Origin: Pseudomonas sp. R5-89-07
Lineage (GTDB): Bacteria; Pseudomonadota; Gammaproteobacteria; Pseudomonadales; Pseudomonadaceae
Length of the DNA stretch: 64,000 nt
Reading direction: 5' to 3'
Assembly (NCBI RefSeq): GCF_003851685.1
Contig: NZ_CP027727.1
Span: 3,782,001 to 3,846,000, forward strand
Each line of letters opens with the position of its first letter. The stretch's first letter is position 1. The notes beneath the pieces were generated by a model. That model had not been told where the DNA came from, ran no database searches, and saw only the letters and a program-made list of their open reading frames with translations. This document shows positions 27,957-38,861 of the stretch, piece after piece. The position numbers and the translations under genes are program-made.

Positions 27957-29255
27957 ATGATCAACATCGAGACCCCCACGTATTACACCGCCACCAAGAA
28001 ATACAACCTCAGCTTCCCGACCCTGGAACAGGATATCGACGCCGACGTCGTGGTGATCGGCGGCGGTTTTTCCGGGATCAACACGGCCCTGGAGCTGGCC
28101 GAAAAAGGCATCACCAATATTGTCGTGCTCGAGGCCCGCTACCTCGGCTTTGGCGGCACCGGCCGTAACGGCGGGCAAATCATGGCGGGCATCGGCCACG
28201 ACCTGGAAAAGATCAAGAAGGACGTCGGCGAAGACGGCCTGCGCCAAGTGTTCGAGATCAGCGACCTGGGCGCGGACATCATCAAGAACCGCATCGCCAA
28301 GTACAACATCGATGCGGACTTCTGCCACGGCTACGGCTACATGGGCTTCAACGCCCGCCAGGAAAAAACCCTGCGCGCCTGGGAGAAAGACTTCAAATCG
28401 GTCAACAGCCAGCACGAGATCCGTTTTCTCGGTGGCTCGGACGTGCAACAGATCATCGGCTCCACCGCCTATACCAGCGCCCTGCTCCATATGGGCGGCG
28501 GCCATGTGCACTCGCTGAACCTGTTGCTGGGCGAAGCCACCGCGCTGGCCAGCCACGGCGTGCGGATCTTCGAGAACAGCCCGGCCCTGGAAGTCAGCTA
28601 CGGCGAGCGCATCACCGTGCGTACCGGGCGCGGCTCGGTGCGCGCCAGCAAGTTGCTGTGGGCCTGCGACAGTTTCCTCAACAAACTGGAACCCGAACTG
28701 CACCGCTCGACCATCAACACCTATGCGTTCCAGATGATGACCGAGCCCTTGCCTGAGGAGCTGATCCAGCGCATCAGCCCGATTCGCGGGGCCTACAGCG
28801 ACATTCGCCCAGTCATCGATTACTACCGCGTGACCAACGAAAATCGCCTGCTGTTCGGCGCCGCGACGCCATGGGTAGAGCATATCCCCGGCGATCTGAA
28901 GGCCTGGAACCGCAACCTGATGCTGAAGATTTTCCCCTACCTCAAGGACGTGAAAATCGACCTTGCCTGGGGTGGCCCGATGGCGTGCAGCCCGAATCTG
29001 TTCCCACAGGTCGGCACGTTGCCGGGGCGCAGCAATGCGTTTTTCGTGCAGGGGTATTCGGGCTTTGGCGTCACCCCCAGCCACATCATCTGCAAGGTCC
29101 TGGCCGAAGGCATGAGCGAAGGCTCGGCGCGCTATGACCTGGTCAGCTCGATCCACCGCCCGACCATCCTCGGCAAGGACGCATTGCGCCCCCTGCTGCT
29201 GACGGCGGGTAAATCCTGGCACCAACTGTCCGGCTACTGGAACGGCCGCCGCTAA
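27957..29255 (+). CDS. FAD-dependent amine oxidoreductase (DadA/PuuB type)
   Basis: A 432-residue DAO-family flavoenzyme with the dinucleotide-binding motif VVIGGGFSG at 32-40, the GGTGRNGGQ loop typical of PuuB-like amine oxidases, and a C-terminal QGYSGFGVTPSH FAD contact. Such enzymes oxidise a primary or secondary amine to the aldehyde and ammonia. With a FeaB-type aldehyde dehydrogenase, a FeaR-like regulator and MoaF nearby, an aromatic amine such as tyramine is a plausible substrate (inference). ATG 27957 begins the normal N-terminus; the upstream 43 codons lack family similarity. Confidence 0.78.
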   Translation: MINIETPTYYTATKKYNLSFPTLEQDIDADVVVIGGGFSGINTALELAEKGITNIVVLEARYLGFGGTGRNGGQIMAGIGHDLEKIKKDVGEDGLRQVFEISDLGADIIKNRIAKYNIDADFCHGYGYMGFNARQEKTLRAWEKDFKSVNSQHEIRFLGGSDVQQIIGSTAYTSALLHMGGGHVHSLNLLLGEATALASHGVRIFENSPALEVSYGERITVRTGRGSVRASKLLWACDSFLNKLEPELHRSTINTYAFQMMTEPLPEELIQRISPIRGAYSDIRPVIDYYRVTNENRLLFGAATPWVEHIPGDLKAWNRNLMLKIFPYLKDVKIDLAWGGPMACSPNLFPQVGTLPGRSNAFFVQGYSGFGVTPSHIICKVLAEGMSEGSARYDLVSSIHRPTILGKDALRPLLLTAGKSWHQLSGYWNGRR

Positions 29256-29259
29256 CCCT

Positions 29260-29360
29260 TGTAGGAGCGGGCTTGCCTGCGAAAAACGTCAACGATAACG
29301 CAGATGTTCTGCGGGAACCGCAGTGCCATGACGTTCTTCGCAAGCAAGCTCGCGCCTACA
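29260..29360. repeat. REPIN of the TGTAGGAGCGGGCTTGC family inside an operon
   Basis: Two inverted units (about 29260-29283 and 29337-29360) flank a spacer. The element separates the flavin oxidase gene from the cupin gene on the same strand and may alter their relative expression. Confidence 0.82.
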
Positions 29361-29390
29361 GCAATCTTGTACTTATCAGGAGCATCTGCC

Positions 29391-29756
29391 ATGACCCTTA
29401 CCACCCTGAAAAACAACGTTCAGCTGTCGGACCTCGACGCCTGGGGCACCGTGGCCGACCTTGGCTGCGAGATCCTCGAAGGCGACGTACGTGCCTTTGG
29501 CAGGATGACCTTCGGCGCGCCGACCGACCCCGTCAGCAGCGCTTATTTCGGCACCACCCAGGGCAAATTCCGTATGGTCTACCCGTTCAGCGAACAGGCC
29601 ACCGTGGTCACCGGTGAAGTACTGCTGACCGATGAATCCAGCGGCCAGTCCACGCGCTACAAAGCCGGCGACAGCTGGTTCGTGACCAAGGGCACGCCAG
29701 TGGTGTGGGACGTGCTCAGCGAAAGCTTCGTCAAACACTATTTCGCCGTCGTGTAA
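29391..29756 (+). CDS. cupin-domain protein (DUF861 / Cupin_3 type)
   Basis: A 121-residue single cupin barrel. It shows GRMTFGAPTDPVSSAYFG, a GEVLLTDESSG turn, the GDSWFVTKGTPVVWDV second motif and a C-terminal VKHYFAVV. Small DUF861 cupins often sit next to PuuB-like amine oxidases; their reaction is not known. The ATG at 29391 follows CAGGAG by nine bases; the longer frame upstream reads through the REPIN and is rejected. MoaF starts 12 bases downstream. Confidence 0.72.
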   Translation: MTLTTLKNNVQLSDLDAWGTVADLGCEILEGDVRAFGRMTFGAPTDPVSSAYFGTTQGKFRMVYPFSEQATVVTGEVLLTDESSGQSTRYKAGDSWFVTKGTPVVWDVLSESFVKHYFAVV

Positions 29757-29768
29757 GGAGACGCTGCC

Positions 29769-30590
29769 ATGACCCATGCCTCTGACTGGATCACCGTAGG
29801 CGCCCTGGCCGACGGTTTCGCTCCTGATGCATTCATCCTGCCGAACCTGGCCGACCTGGCCGGCCAACGGTTTACCCTGCATTTTTCCAACGGCTGGCAG
29901 ATCGAGCACCGTTTCGAGCAGGAGCGCCTGGCCTGGCACGCGGCGGACGGCCATTCCAGCGGCAGCGCGACCTACCGCGCCACGTCGATCCGGCCCGGCC
30001 TGTACCTGGTGGACTTCATCAAGCATGAAGCCGGGCAGAGCTGGTCGATCAGCCTGGTGCTGGATACGCCGAATAGCTCATTCACGGCCGTGATCGGCCG
30101 GTTACCCGAGCAGGCCGCGACCCATGAAGGCCTCTATCACCGTGCCCTGGCCGGCAAGCCGCTGACCTCGGTGCACGTCGACTTCCTGCACGGCAGCCTC
30201 GACCGGCCGTGGCAGGCTGGCCATTGCCTGCACGCGCCCACCGACGAACTGGTGGGCCTGCGCAACCTGTATCGCTACAGCCCCAGCGAAGTTTACGAAC
30301 ACATCTACCTCAACGAGCGATTCTATGCCTGGCAATGCTTACAGGGCGTGGAGCAAGGGCTGTGCGACACCGATCGCTGCCACTACTACAAGATCGCCGA
30401 GCAGTTATACCTGTTCGTGTGGCAGGAAAAGATCGTGCCGACCCTCGGCCTGGTGCTGATCGACCTGCAGCAGCACCGCAGTGACGGCAAGATCTTCGGC
30501 TATGCCGGGGCGACGTTCGATGCGTTGTCGAACTTTCCGGTCAGCTCCTACTGCCAGGTGCTCAACCGCACGGAGTATCCCCGTGACTGA
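29769..30590 (+). CDS. moaF: MoaF family protein (monoamine regulon type)
   Basis: A 273-residue protein of the MoaF family, which despite its database label as molybdenum cofactor protein was named from the Klebsiella monoamine regulon. It has two similar beta-rich halves (LAGQRFTLHFSNGWQIEHRF, and later PSEVYEHIYLNERFYAWQCL) with CHYYKIAEQLYLFVWQEKIVP, suggesting a lipocalin-like small-molecule pocket. No catalytic motif is evident. Its presence supports aromatic monoamine catabolism. It overlaps the first dehydrogenase gene by eight bases. Confidence 0.75.
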   Translation: MTHASDWITVGALADGFAPDAFILPNLADLAGQRFTLHFSNGWQIEHRFEQERLAWHAADGHSSGSATYRATSIRPGLYLVDFIKHEAGQSWSISLVLDTPNSSFTAVIGRLPEQAATHEGLYHRALAGKPLTSVHVDFLHGSLDRPWQAGHCLHAPTDELVGLRNLYRYSPSEVYEHIYLNERFYAWQCLQGVEQGLCDTDRCHYYKIAEQLYLFVWQEKIVPTLGLVLIDLQQHRSDGKIFGYAGATFDALSNFPVSSYCQVLNRTEYPRD

Positions 30591-31386
30591 GCCGCGCACG
30601 GTGCTGATCACCGGGGCCGGCACCGGTATCGGCGCCGCCTGTGCCCGTTTGTATGCAGAGGAAGGTGCGCGGCTGGTGCTGGTCGGCCGCCGCCGTGAGC
30701 CGCTGGAACAGGTGGCGCGGGATACCGGTGGCCTGGTGCTGGTAGGCGATGCCGCCTGCCCTGCGACCTGGGACGGGTTTATCCAAGAGGTTCGTAAGCA
30801 GCACGGGGGCCTGGATGTGCTGCTGGCCTGCGCCGGTGGTCACGGCCTGGGCAGCGCCACGCACACCAGCCCCGCCACTTGGGCAGACGCCCTGCGCAGC
30901 AACCTGGACAGCGCGTTCTACAGCGCCCGCGCCTGCCTGCCGCTGTTGCAGGAAAGCGCCGGCAACATCGTCCTGATCGGTTCCATCGCGTCGCTGGCGG
31001 CGGGCCCCGAAGTGTGCGGCTACACCACGGCCAAGCATGCCTTGCTCGGGCTCAATCGTTCATTGGCGCGGGACTACGGGCCGCATGGCGTACGGGTCAA
31101 TGCGGTGTGCCCGGGCTGGGTACAGACGCCGATGGCCGATGCGGAAATGCAACCCTTGATGGACGCGTATGGCGAAACCTTGCAGCAAGCCTACGACCGG
31201 GTGTGCGCGGATGTGCCGTTGCGGCGCGCGGCGCGTGCCGACGAGATCGCCAGGGTCTGTCGTTTCCTGGCCTCCCGTGAGGCGTCGATCATCACCGGCG
31301 CCACTGTGGTGGCGGACGGCGGCTCGAGCATTGTCGACGTGCCCACCTTGGCTTTCACGCGACTGGAGTCTACCCATGCGCCCTGA
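30583..31386 (+). CDS. short-chain dehydrogenase/reductase, first of a tandem pair
   Basis: A 267-residue classical SDR. The cofactor motif TGAGTGIG lies near residues 10-17, the NAG equivalent is ACAGG, catalytic Ser is in IGSIAS, and the YTTAK tyrosine-lysine pair is present. The start is GTG at 30583, eight bases after GGAG, overlapping moaF. The nearest relatives by context are monoamine-regulon SDRs; the substrate may be a hydroxylated side chain of an aromatic amine, which is inference. Confidence 0.8.
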   Translation: MTEPRTVLITGAGTGIGAACARLYAEEGARLVLVGRRREPLEQVARDTGGLVLVGDAACPATWDGFIQEVRKQHGGLDVLLACAGGHGLGSATHTSPATWADALRSNLDSAFYSARACLPLLQESAGNIVLIGSIASLAAGPEVCGYTTAKHALLGLNRSLARDYGPHGVRVNAVCPGWVQTPMADAEMQPLMDAYGETLQQAYDRVCADVPLRRAARADEIARVCRFLASREASIITGATVVADGGSSIVDVPTLAFTRLESTHAP

Positions 31387-32131
31387 CCTGGATTTCAGCG
31401 GCCAGTTAGTGCTGGTCACCGGTGGCGCCCAGGGGATCGGCCTGGGCATTGTCCGGGCGTTCGCCCAGCGCGGGGCGCGGGTGGTGATTGCCGACCGCCA
31501 GCTTCAACAAGCAGAAGAACACGCCGCCGCGTTGCGTGCACAGGGTTATCAGGTGGACGCCGTGGGCGTTGACCTGGCGGAGTGCGAGGCGGTGTTCGAG
31601 TGCGTTCAGGCGTTGCCCCGTTTGGACATCCTGGTGCACAACGCCGGGTATTTTCCGCTGACTACGTTTGCCGACATCACCCCTTCGATCCTGCAACGCA
31701 CCTTGGCGGTCAACCTGTCGGCGCTGTTCTGGCTGACCCAGGCGGCGTTGCCGATGTTTCGCCAGCAGCGGCGCGGTTGCGTGCTGGTGACGTCTTCGGT
31801 CACCGGCAATCGGGTGGCGTACCCAGGGCTGAGCCACTACGCGGCGTCCAAGGCTGGGGTCAATGGGTTTATCCGCAATGCGGCACTGGAACTGGCGCCG
31901 CTGAACGTGCGGGTCAATGGCGTGGAACCAGGCATGATCGCCACCCCGGCGATGGGCAACCTGGGCGACGCCGCATTGAATGACAGCATCGCCAGTCGCG
32001 TGCCATTGGGGCGCCTGGGTACGGCTGCGGACATTGCCGGGGCGATGGTGTTTCTGGCGTCCGACCTGGCTGGCTATATCACCGGGCAAACTTTGGTCGT
32101 GGACGGTGGGTCCACCCTACCGGAAGTCTGA
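31376..32131 (+). CDS. short-chain dehydrogenase/reductase, second of a tandem pair
   Basis: A 251-residue classical SDR with TGGAQGIG near 15-22, HNAGYF, catalytic Ser in VTSSVTGN and YAASKAG. It overlaps the first SDR by eleven bases, so the two are translated together. The two proteins are clearly different in sequence and are not a recent duplication, which suggests two steps or two stereochemistries. A REPIN follows 17 bases after the stop and ends this operon. Confidence 0.82.
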   Translation: MRPDLDFSGQLVLVTGGAQGIGLGIVRAFAQRGARVVIADRQLQQAEEHAAALRAQGYQVDAVGVDLAECEAVFECVQALPRLDILVHNAGYFPLTTFADITPSILQRTLAVNLSALFWLTQAALPMFRQQRRGCVLVTSSVTGNRVAYPGLSHYAASKAGVNGFIRNAALELAPLNVRVNGVEPGMIATPAMGNLGDAALNDSIASRVPLGRLGTAADIAGAMVFLASDLAGYITGQTLVVDGGSTLPEV

Positions 32132-32148
32132 AATTTCAGCTCGGTCAA

Positions 32149-32239
32149 TGTGGGAGGGGGCTTGCCCCCGATGAGGGTGTGTCAGCCGGTACATAGGTGA
32201 CTGACACACCGCCATCGGGGGCAAGCCCCCTCCCACATT
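32149..32239. repeat. REPIN of the GTGGGAGGGGGCTTGCCCCC family
   Basis: Two inverted units (about 32149-32171 and 32216-32239) flank a short spacer between the converging SDR and FeaR-like genes. The spacer resembles that of the element at 27.2 kb (GTCAGCC, then a TGACACACCG-type run). Confidence 0.85.
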
Positions 32240-32266
32240 GGATTTCGTGCCTCTTGAAGAACCTGT

Positions 32267-33208
32267 TTATGCGCCAACGGCCTGTAACCGGCTGGAGCGA
32301 AAGTCTTTGGGCGACACCTCGAACTGTTTCTTGAATGAGCGGCTGAAGTGCGCCGAGTCGGTAAAGCCCCACTTGTAGGCAATCGAGGTGATCGACTCAC
32401 TGCGCAGGAATGGGTTGACCAAGTCATCGGCACTGCGCTTGAGCCGGGCCCGCTGGATGTAGCGGCAGACGCTGTCGTCCTGCTCCTCGAACAAACGATA
32501 CAAATGGCGCACCGAAATGTTCAGGCGATTGGCCAGCGCGACCGGGCTCAAACCCGGCTGGCTGAGGGATTCGTCGATAACCTTCTGCACATAGCTGCGC
32601 AGGTTATTGCCGTGCAGCGCCGCCACGCCTTCACGGCCTTCATCGCCCTGCTCCAGGGCCGAGCCGAGCAGCGAAACGAAGGCTGACTGCAGCGCCTCGA
32701 CTTCACCACCGCCATCCTCGGTGTTGTCCTTGCACAACTGGTCCATCAGCACGTGCAGCATGCGCCCGCAGGCTTTGGTCGAGGAGATCTTGCCGAAGGC
32801 ACGCGCATCGCCCCCCAAATGTTTGCACACCTGCGGGCGCGACAGCGACAGCGAGGCGTGTTCGATCAGGCCGAAGGGGGTGATTTCAATGGAGCCCACC
32901 GAGTCCATCAACAGCATCTCGCCAGGGGCCAGTTGCAGGGTCTGGCCGTTCTGCGCAATCTGCGAATAACCGCTGCGCTGGCTGACCAGGAAACACTCTT
33001 GGTCATTGTCGTGGTCGGCATGGTGCGTTGGGCGTTTGATCAGCCCGGCATTGGTGCGCAGCACAGCCAGGCCGCGTGGCAGGTTGTGGATTTCGCCGAT
33101 GAACAACGAGCGGTTGAACGCCAGTTCCGTGTCGAAGTGGCCGCACGCGGCGCGCAGTTCGCGGTTCCAGCTGTCGAGCCCGTCGTATGCCTGTTGTGAG
33201 GTATTCAT
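32267..33208 (-). CDS. FeaR-like AraC-family regulator
   Basis: A 313-residue AraC regulator with an AraC-binding-like N-terminal domain and a C-terminal double helix-turn-helix (VALANRLNISVRHLYRLFEEQ and TSIAYKWGFTDSAHFSRSFKKQF). The arrangement and motifs match FeaR, which activates tynA and feaB for phenylethylamine and tyramine use in E. coli. Here a FeaB-type dehydrogenase and an amine oxidase are nearby, so regulation of monoamine catabolism is likely. ATG 33208 follows GGAGA by seven bases. A perfect palindrome TAACATGTTA at 33255-33264 lies 46 bases upstream. Confidence 0.82.
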   Translation of the reverse strand: MNTSQQAYDGLDSWNRELRAACGHFDTELAFNRSLFIGEIHNLPRGLAVLRTNAGLIKRPTHHADHDNDQECFLVSQRSGYSQIAQNGQTLQLAPGEMLLMDSVGSIEITPFGLIEHASLSLSRPQVCKHLGGDARAFGKISSTKACGRMLHVLMDQLCKDNTEDGGGEVEALQSAFVSLLGSALEQGDEGREGVAALHGNNLRSYVQKVIDESLSQPGLSPVALANRLNISVRHLYRLFEEQDDSVCRYIQRARLKRSADDLVNPFLRSESITSIAYKWGFTDSAHFSRSFKKQFEVSPKDFRSSRLQAVGA

Positions 33209-33321
33209 GGGGAGTCTCCGCAAGGGCTTGTTTTTGTTGTTCTGGCGCAGTTGTTAACATGTTATCTATATGCGCGCAACCACAACCTGTCTGCCCTTTG
33301 CAGAAGCACTAATGATGCCAA

Positions 33322-33888
33322 TCAGAGGTGTGCCAGCACTCGCTTGAGGCCCGCCAGCGCCGCGAGCAAATGGTCGCGCTGCGCAGGGCTTATGGCGATG
33401 TAACGCCGAAACGCCGGCATGCGGTTGACCACCTCACTGCCGCCCATATGTTCCAGGCGCACGCACCATTGCCGGTCTTGCAGTTCGATGCGCAAACGCT
33501 TGAAATCAAGGGGCATCAGTGCCTGGAATAAAGCGCTATCAACCTGCAGGCGCGCGTGCAATTCACGGCCCAACGCCTGGTTCCCCGTGCGACGCCGCAC
33601 GCGAATGCCAGTGCGCCGGATCGCGCCGCCATGGTGCACCTCGAAGCGCCCCGCCCCGCCGGTGGACGTGGGCACGCGCAAGATGAACTCGGTCATCACC
33701 AGGTGCATCAACAACTGCGACTCGGTGCGCTCGACTATCTCGAATGCCAGGCCGTCCACTTCAAGCGCCGCCAGGCCCAGACCACGCCGCAAGCGCTCCA
33801 GGGTCACCCCTGGGCGATACCCGGCCGGCGCTCGATCAGCGCAAAACAGCTCACACAATTTTTGCCGCAAAGTCGCTATGACCTGCAT
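33322..33888 (-). CDS. DUF3156-like small protein coupled to the APC permease
   Basis: A 188-residue soluble, arginine-rich protein without signal peptide or membrane segment. I recall this type as DUF3156, of unknown function, found next to amine permeases in Pseudomonas. Features seen are LEVDGLAFEIVERTESQLLMHLVMTEFILRV-like beta strands and a leucine-rich C-terminus. ATG 33888 follows GGAG by seven bases; the other ATG at 33894 is too close to it. It overlaps the 3' end of the permease gene by 38 bases, so translational coupling is likely. Confidence 0.6.
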   Translation of the reverse strand: MQVIATLRQKLCELFCADRAPAGYRPGVTLERLRRGLGLAALEVDGLAFEIVERTESQLLMHLVMTEFILRVPTSTGGAGRFEVHHGGAIRRTGIRVRRRTGNQALGRELHARLQVDSALFQALMPLDFKRLRIELQDRQWCVRLEHMGGSEVVNRMPAFRRYIAISPAQRDHLLAALAGLKRVLAHL

Positions 33889-35350
33889 GGGCATGCTCCG
33901 GTTCGTGGCTGAATTCCTTGGCCAACACCTCCTCTACGCAAGCGGGCTTGAAAGGGTTGACCTTCTGTACCACTAACGTCCAGAACAGTGCATAGGTAGC
34001 CGTGGCGCCCAGCATCACGCCAAAGGGCACGTAGATGTCGGCCGGGTTCATTCCGGGTGGTGTGATAAACCACATGCCCAGCAGAATGCCGATGCTTGAA
34101 ACGATCTGCGGCAGCGGGAACCAGGGAGAGCGATAGGCCCGTGGCAAATCCGGCCGGCGAATGCGCAGGATCACCACCGACAGTGTCACCAACAGGTAGG
34201 CAAAGCTCCACGCGCACACCGCCGCCAGCACCAGGTGCATGATGTTGTCGGTATTGCCGCCCAGGTACAGTGCATGCAGACAAGGAATCAGCATGGCCAC
34301 CAGGATGCACAGCAGCGGCGTCTTGAAACGCGGGTGCAGGTAGGTAAACACCTTGGGCAACGCACCGTCCACGGCCATGCCGTAAAGAATGCGCGGGACA
34401 CCGGCCATCAAGGTGTTGATGGTCGCCGCGCCAGCGAACAAAAAGCCGATCCCCAGCCACAGCGGGCCGACCTGCCCCATCACCTGTTCGGCGAACCTGG
34501 GGATGGCCATGGGCGTGTCCAGCAGATGCACGCCGGACGCGGCGTCGAGTACCACGTTTTCCACCTGACGCTTCATCGCCGCGCCGTAGATGAACATGCA
34601 GCTGGCGACGCCCATCAACCCGAGCATCATCGCACGCGGCATGACCTTGGCCGATTGGCGCAAATCCGGCGCCAGCGGCGTGACGAACTCACAGCCGACG
34701 AACATGAACATCGCCATGCCCACCAGCGACAGCACGGTGATCACGTCAGTACCCACCAGTGACGCACCGAACCAGCCCTCCAGCTGCACGGCGGGCGCGG
34801 CGATCAGGCCCAGCACGCCGAACACCATCAATGTGGTCCACATGCCAAAGGTCAGGATGATTTCAGCACGGCCAAACGCACTGACGCCAAAGGCATTCAG
34901 CACACCGAACACCAGCACGAAACCCACGCCCAGCAACCACGAGCCGCCAGCGGATTGCGCCAGGGTATTGAGGTGTTCGAAGTTCACCAGGGCCATCACC
35001 CCGGCGAGGATGGTCTCGGCGGTGCCGGCGAAGACATGCACGATCAGGTAGGCCGACAAGGTGCCGGTGATCGCGAAGAACCGCCCCATGCCGCAGTTGA
35101 TGTAGTCATACACCGAGCCGGTGGTGGGCAGGATCGAAGCGGCTTCGGCGAACGTGGTGGCCTGGGCCAGCATCATCACCACGGCGATCAGCATCGCCAG
35201 GGCAAAGGCACTGCCGCCGATACCGAAGCCCATGGTGGCGGTGAGGATCACCGGGCTTGCCATGATCAGGCCGATGGTACTGGCCAACGCGGTGGGGAAA
35301 CCCACCGTGCCCCGGTTCAGGTGCGCGGTGAGTCGGTCGTTGATCGACAT
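33851..35350 (-). CDS. APC-superfamily amino acid/amine permease
   Basis: A 499-residue transporter with twelve hydrophobic helices and the APC hallmark in helix 1 (ALASTIGLIMASPVILTATMG). Helix 6 includes MFMFVGCEFVTPLAPDLR. The C-terminus is a histidine-rich cytoplasmic tail (HEPEHAHAGH). Context among a FeaR-like regulator, a hydroxylase and an aldehyde dehydrogenase suggests uptake of an aromatic amine or amino acid; substrate is not proven. It is divergent from the porin gene, with 218 bases between the two starts. Confidence 0.85.
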   Translation of the reverse strand: MSINDRLTAHLNRGTVGFPTALASTIGLIMASPVILTATMGFGIGGSAFALAMLIAVVMMLAQATTFAEAASILPTTGSVYDYINCGMGRFFAITGTLSAYLIVHVFAGTAETILAGVMALVNFEHLNTLAQSAGGSWLLGVGFVLVFGVLNAFGVSAFGRAEIILTFGMWTTLMVFGVLGLIAAPAVQLEGWFGASLVGTDVITVLSLVGMAMFMFVGCEFVTPLAPDLRQSAKVMPRAMMLGLMGVASCMFIYGAAMKRQVENVVLDAASGVHLLDTPMAIPRFAEQVMGQVGPLWLGIGFLFAGAATINTLMAGVPRILYGMAVDGALPKVFTYLHPRFKTPLLCILVAMLIPCLHALYLGGNTDNIMHLVLAAVCAWSFAYLLVTLSVVILRIRRPDLPRAYRSPWFPLPQIVSSIGILLGMWFITPPGMNPADIYVPFGVMLGATATYALFWTLVVQKVNPFKPACVEEVLAKEFSHEPEHAHAGHSDFAAKIV

Positions 35351-35568
35351 GGTGGGGCCCTCGAAAGCGGTTTTTTATGTGTATCGGCACTCTGCGCCCC
35401 ACCCGGCGGGAGCGTCTTGCCCCTGTCTGCCGCCGGTTTTGTTGCTGCCTGCCACGCCTTGTCGCCTGGCGGCCAGGGTCAATTGGCTGGCACGCAAATG
35501 AAAGACTTGCGGTGTGCCTGCTCGCCCTAATGCGCCCTCACTCTGAACCAAGCTTGAGGACAATAACA

Positions 35569-37454
<1,886 letters not shown>

Positions 37455-38624
37455 TCAGACCATGCTCGGGTCCGGCTCCAGGCCCATCAGCTCGCGGCCC
37501 AAAATCTGCGCGCAGACGTCGTAATCGGTGTAGGCATGGGCACCGGTCATATGGGAATCGCGGAACAGGCGCTGCATTTCGTTGTGTTCGAACCAGGCAT
37601 TGCCGCCCGCCGCGGCGAACAGGCGGTCCACCGCTTCGATGCACATTTTGGTCGCGTAGGCCTGGTTGGTGCGCCAGAACGCCAGGGTTTCGCGGCTGGG
37701 GTAACGGTGCGCGGCGCTGTGTTCGGCGTGTTCCTGCCAGGTCTTTTCCAGGAAGGCACGGGCAGCGGCCACCTGGTGTGTGGATTCCGCCAGGCGCATC
37801 AGCGCAGGCGTAGCCGCGCCCACCGCAGCGCCGGTGTAGGCGCGCACGCGGGTGCTGGTTTTTTCGCGGAACACCTCGAGCATGCGCTCGGCCACCCCGA
37901 GGCTGACGGTGGAAAAGCCACTGGCAAAATACGGCCGATAGGGCGCGTAGAAAATCTGACTGTCGGGGTAGAGGCCAAAGCCGGCAGACTTGCCTTCCAT
38001 CATGTCCCTGGCCTTCTGGATACGGTGCTCGGGCACCCAGGCGTGGTCGATGATCAAGGTCTTGGTACCGCTGCCCTTCATGCCTGCGGCATGCCAATCG
38101 TCACGGATCTGGTAGTCGCTGCGTGGCAATACGGCGAAGCAGTAGTCCTGGCCGCCTTTGGCATTCGGCCGGCGACAGCCGACAATCGCCCACTCTCCGT
38201 GATCGCAGCCGCTGCTCCAGCCCATCTCGCCGCTGAAATACACCCCGCCCTCGCCCTCGGTGACGCGCCCAAATGGCGCGATACTGCTGCTGGCGGTGGC
38301 ATCCGGGTTGGCGCCCCAGATTTCCTCCTGCAGCCTGGCCGAGAACAGCGCCAGTTGATGGCTGTGGGTGCACAGCAGGCTCATGGCCCAGGCGGTGCTG
38401 GCGCAACTGCCGGCGAGTGCGGCAATGCAGTCGGCGAACGCGGGCAGCGACAACTCCAGGCCGCCAAAGGCCTTGGGCTGAAACGCGCGATGCAGGCCGA
38501 TGCTTTTGAGCAACGCAATGTTTTCATCCGGCACCTTGCGCTCCTGCTCGGCTCGCGTGGCGTTCGCGGCGATGACGGGCAAGAGGGGTTTGAGGTCTTC
38601 GAGCAGCGGGTTTGGCTTTTTCAT
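37455..38624 (-). CDS. 4-hydroxyphenylacetate 3-hydroxylase, oxygenase component (C2 type)
   Basis: A 389-residue group D flavin monooxygenase with the acyl-CoA dehydrogenase fold, converting 4-hydroxyphenylacetate to 3,4-dihydroxyphenylacetate. Long stretches match Acinetobacter C2: PDENIALLKSIGLHRAFQP, LLCTHSHQ, SSGCDHGEWAIVG, MMEGKSAGFGLYPDSQIFY and the C-terminal LMGLEPDPSMV. It is not related to enterobacterial HpaB. Its product feeds HpaD encoded 15 kb away. It is the first gene of a two-gene operon, divergent from the aldehyde dehydrogenase with 237 bases between. Confidence 0.92.
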   Translation of the reverse strand: MKKPNPLLEDLKPLLPVIAANATRAEQERKVPDENIALLKSIGLHRAFQPKAFGGLELSLPAFADCIAALAGSCASTAWAMSLLCTHSHQLALFSARLQEEIWGANPDATASSSIAPFGRVTEGEGGVYFSGEMGWSSGCDHGEWAIVGCRRPNAKGGQDYCFAVLPRSDYQIRDDWHAAGMKGSGTKTLIIDHAWVPEHRIQKARDMMEGKSAGFGLYPDSQIFYAPYRPYFASGFSTVSLGVAERMLEVFREKTSTRVRAYTGAAVGAATPALMRLAESTHQVAAARAFLEKTWQEHAEHSAAHRYPSRETLAFWRTNQAYATKMCIEAVDRLFAAAGGNAWFEHNEMQRLFRDSHMTGAHAYTDYDVCAQILGRELMGLEPDPSMV

Positions 38625-38861
38625 GGACGGCCCTGCTTATTATTGGAGGTCCGGCCGACGTTCCACAGGGAGGAACGGCGCCGGATGCAGGGCCAGTATC
38701 GAACGCATGCCCCCTACCGAAAATGCACGTTCCGCAGGCAAGATTGTACTTTTCAAAGGCTCGGCAGACACAGGCATAACGCTTGGCAGGCACAGTCAAG
38801 CTGGCTCCAGGCACGCTCGTTACCCTTGGGTTCACACTGAGTGAACTGCCAGGAACCTGTC

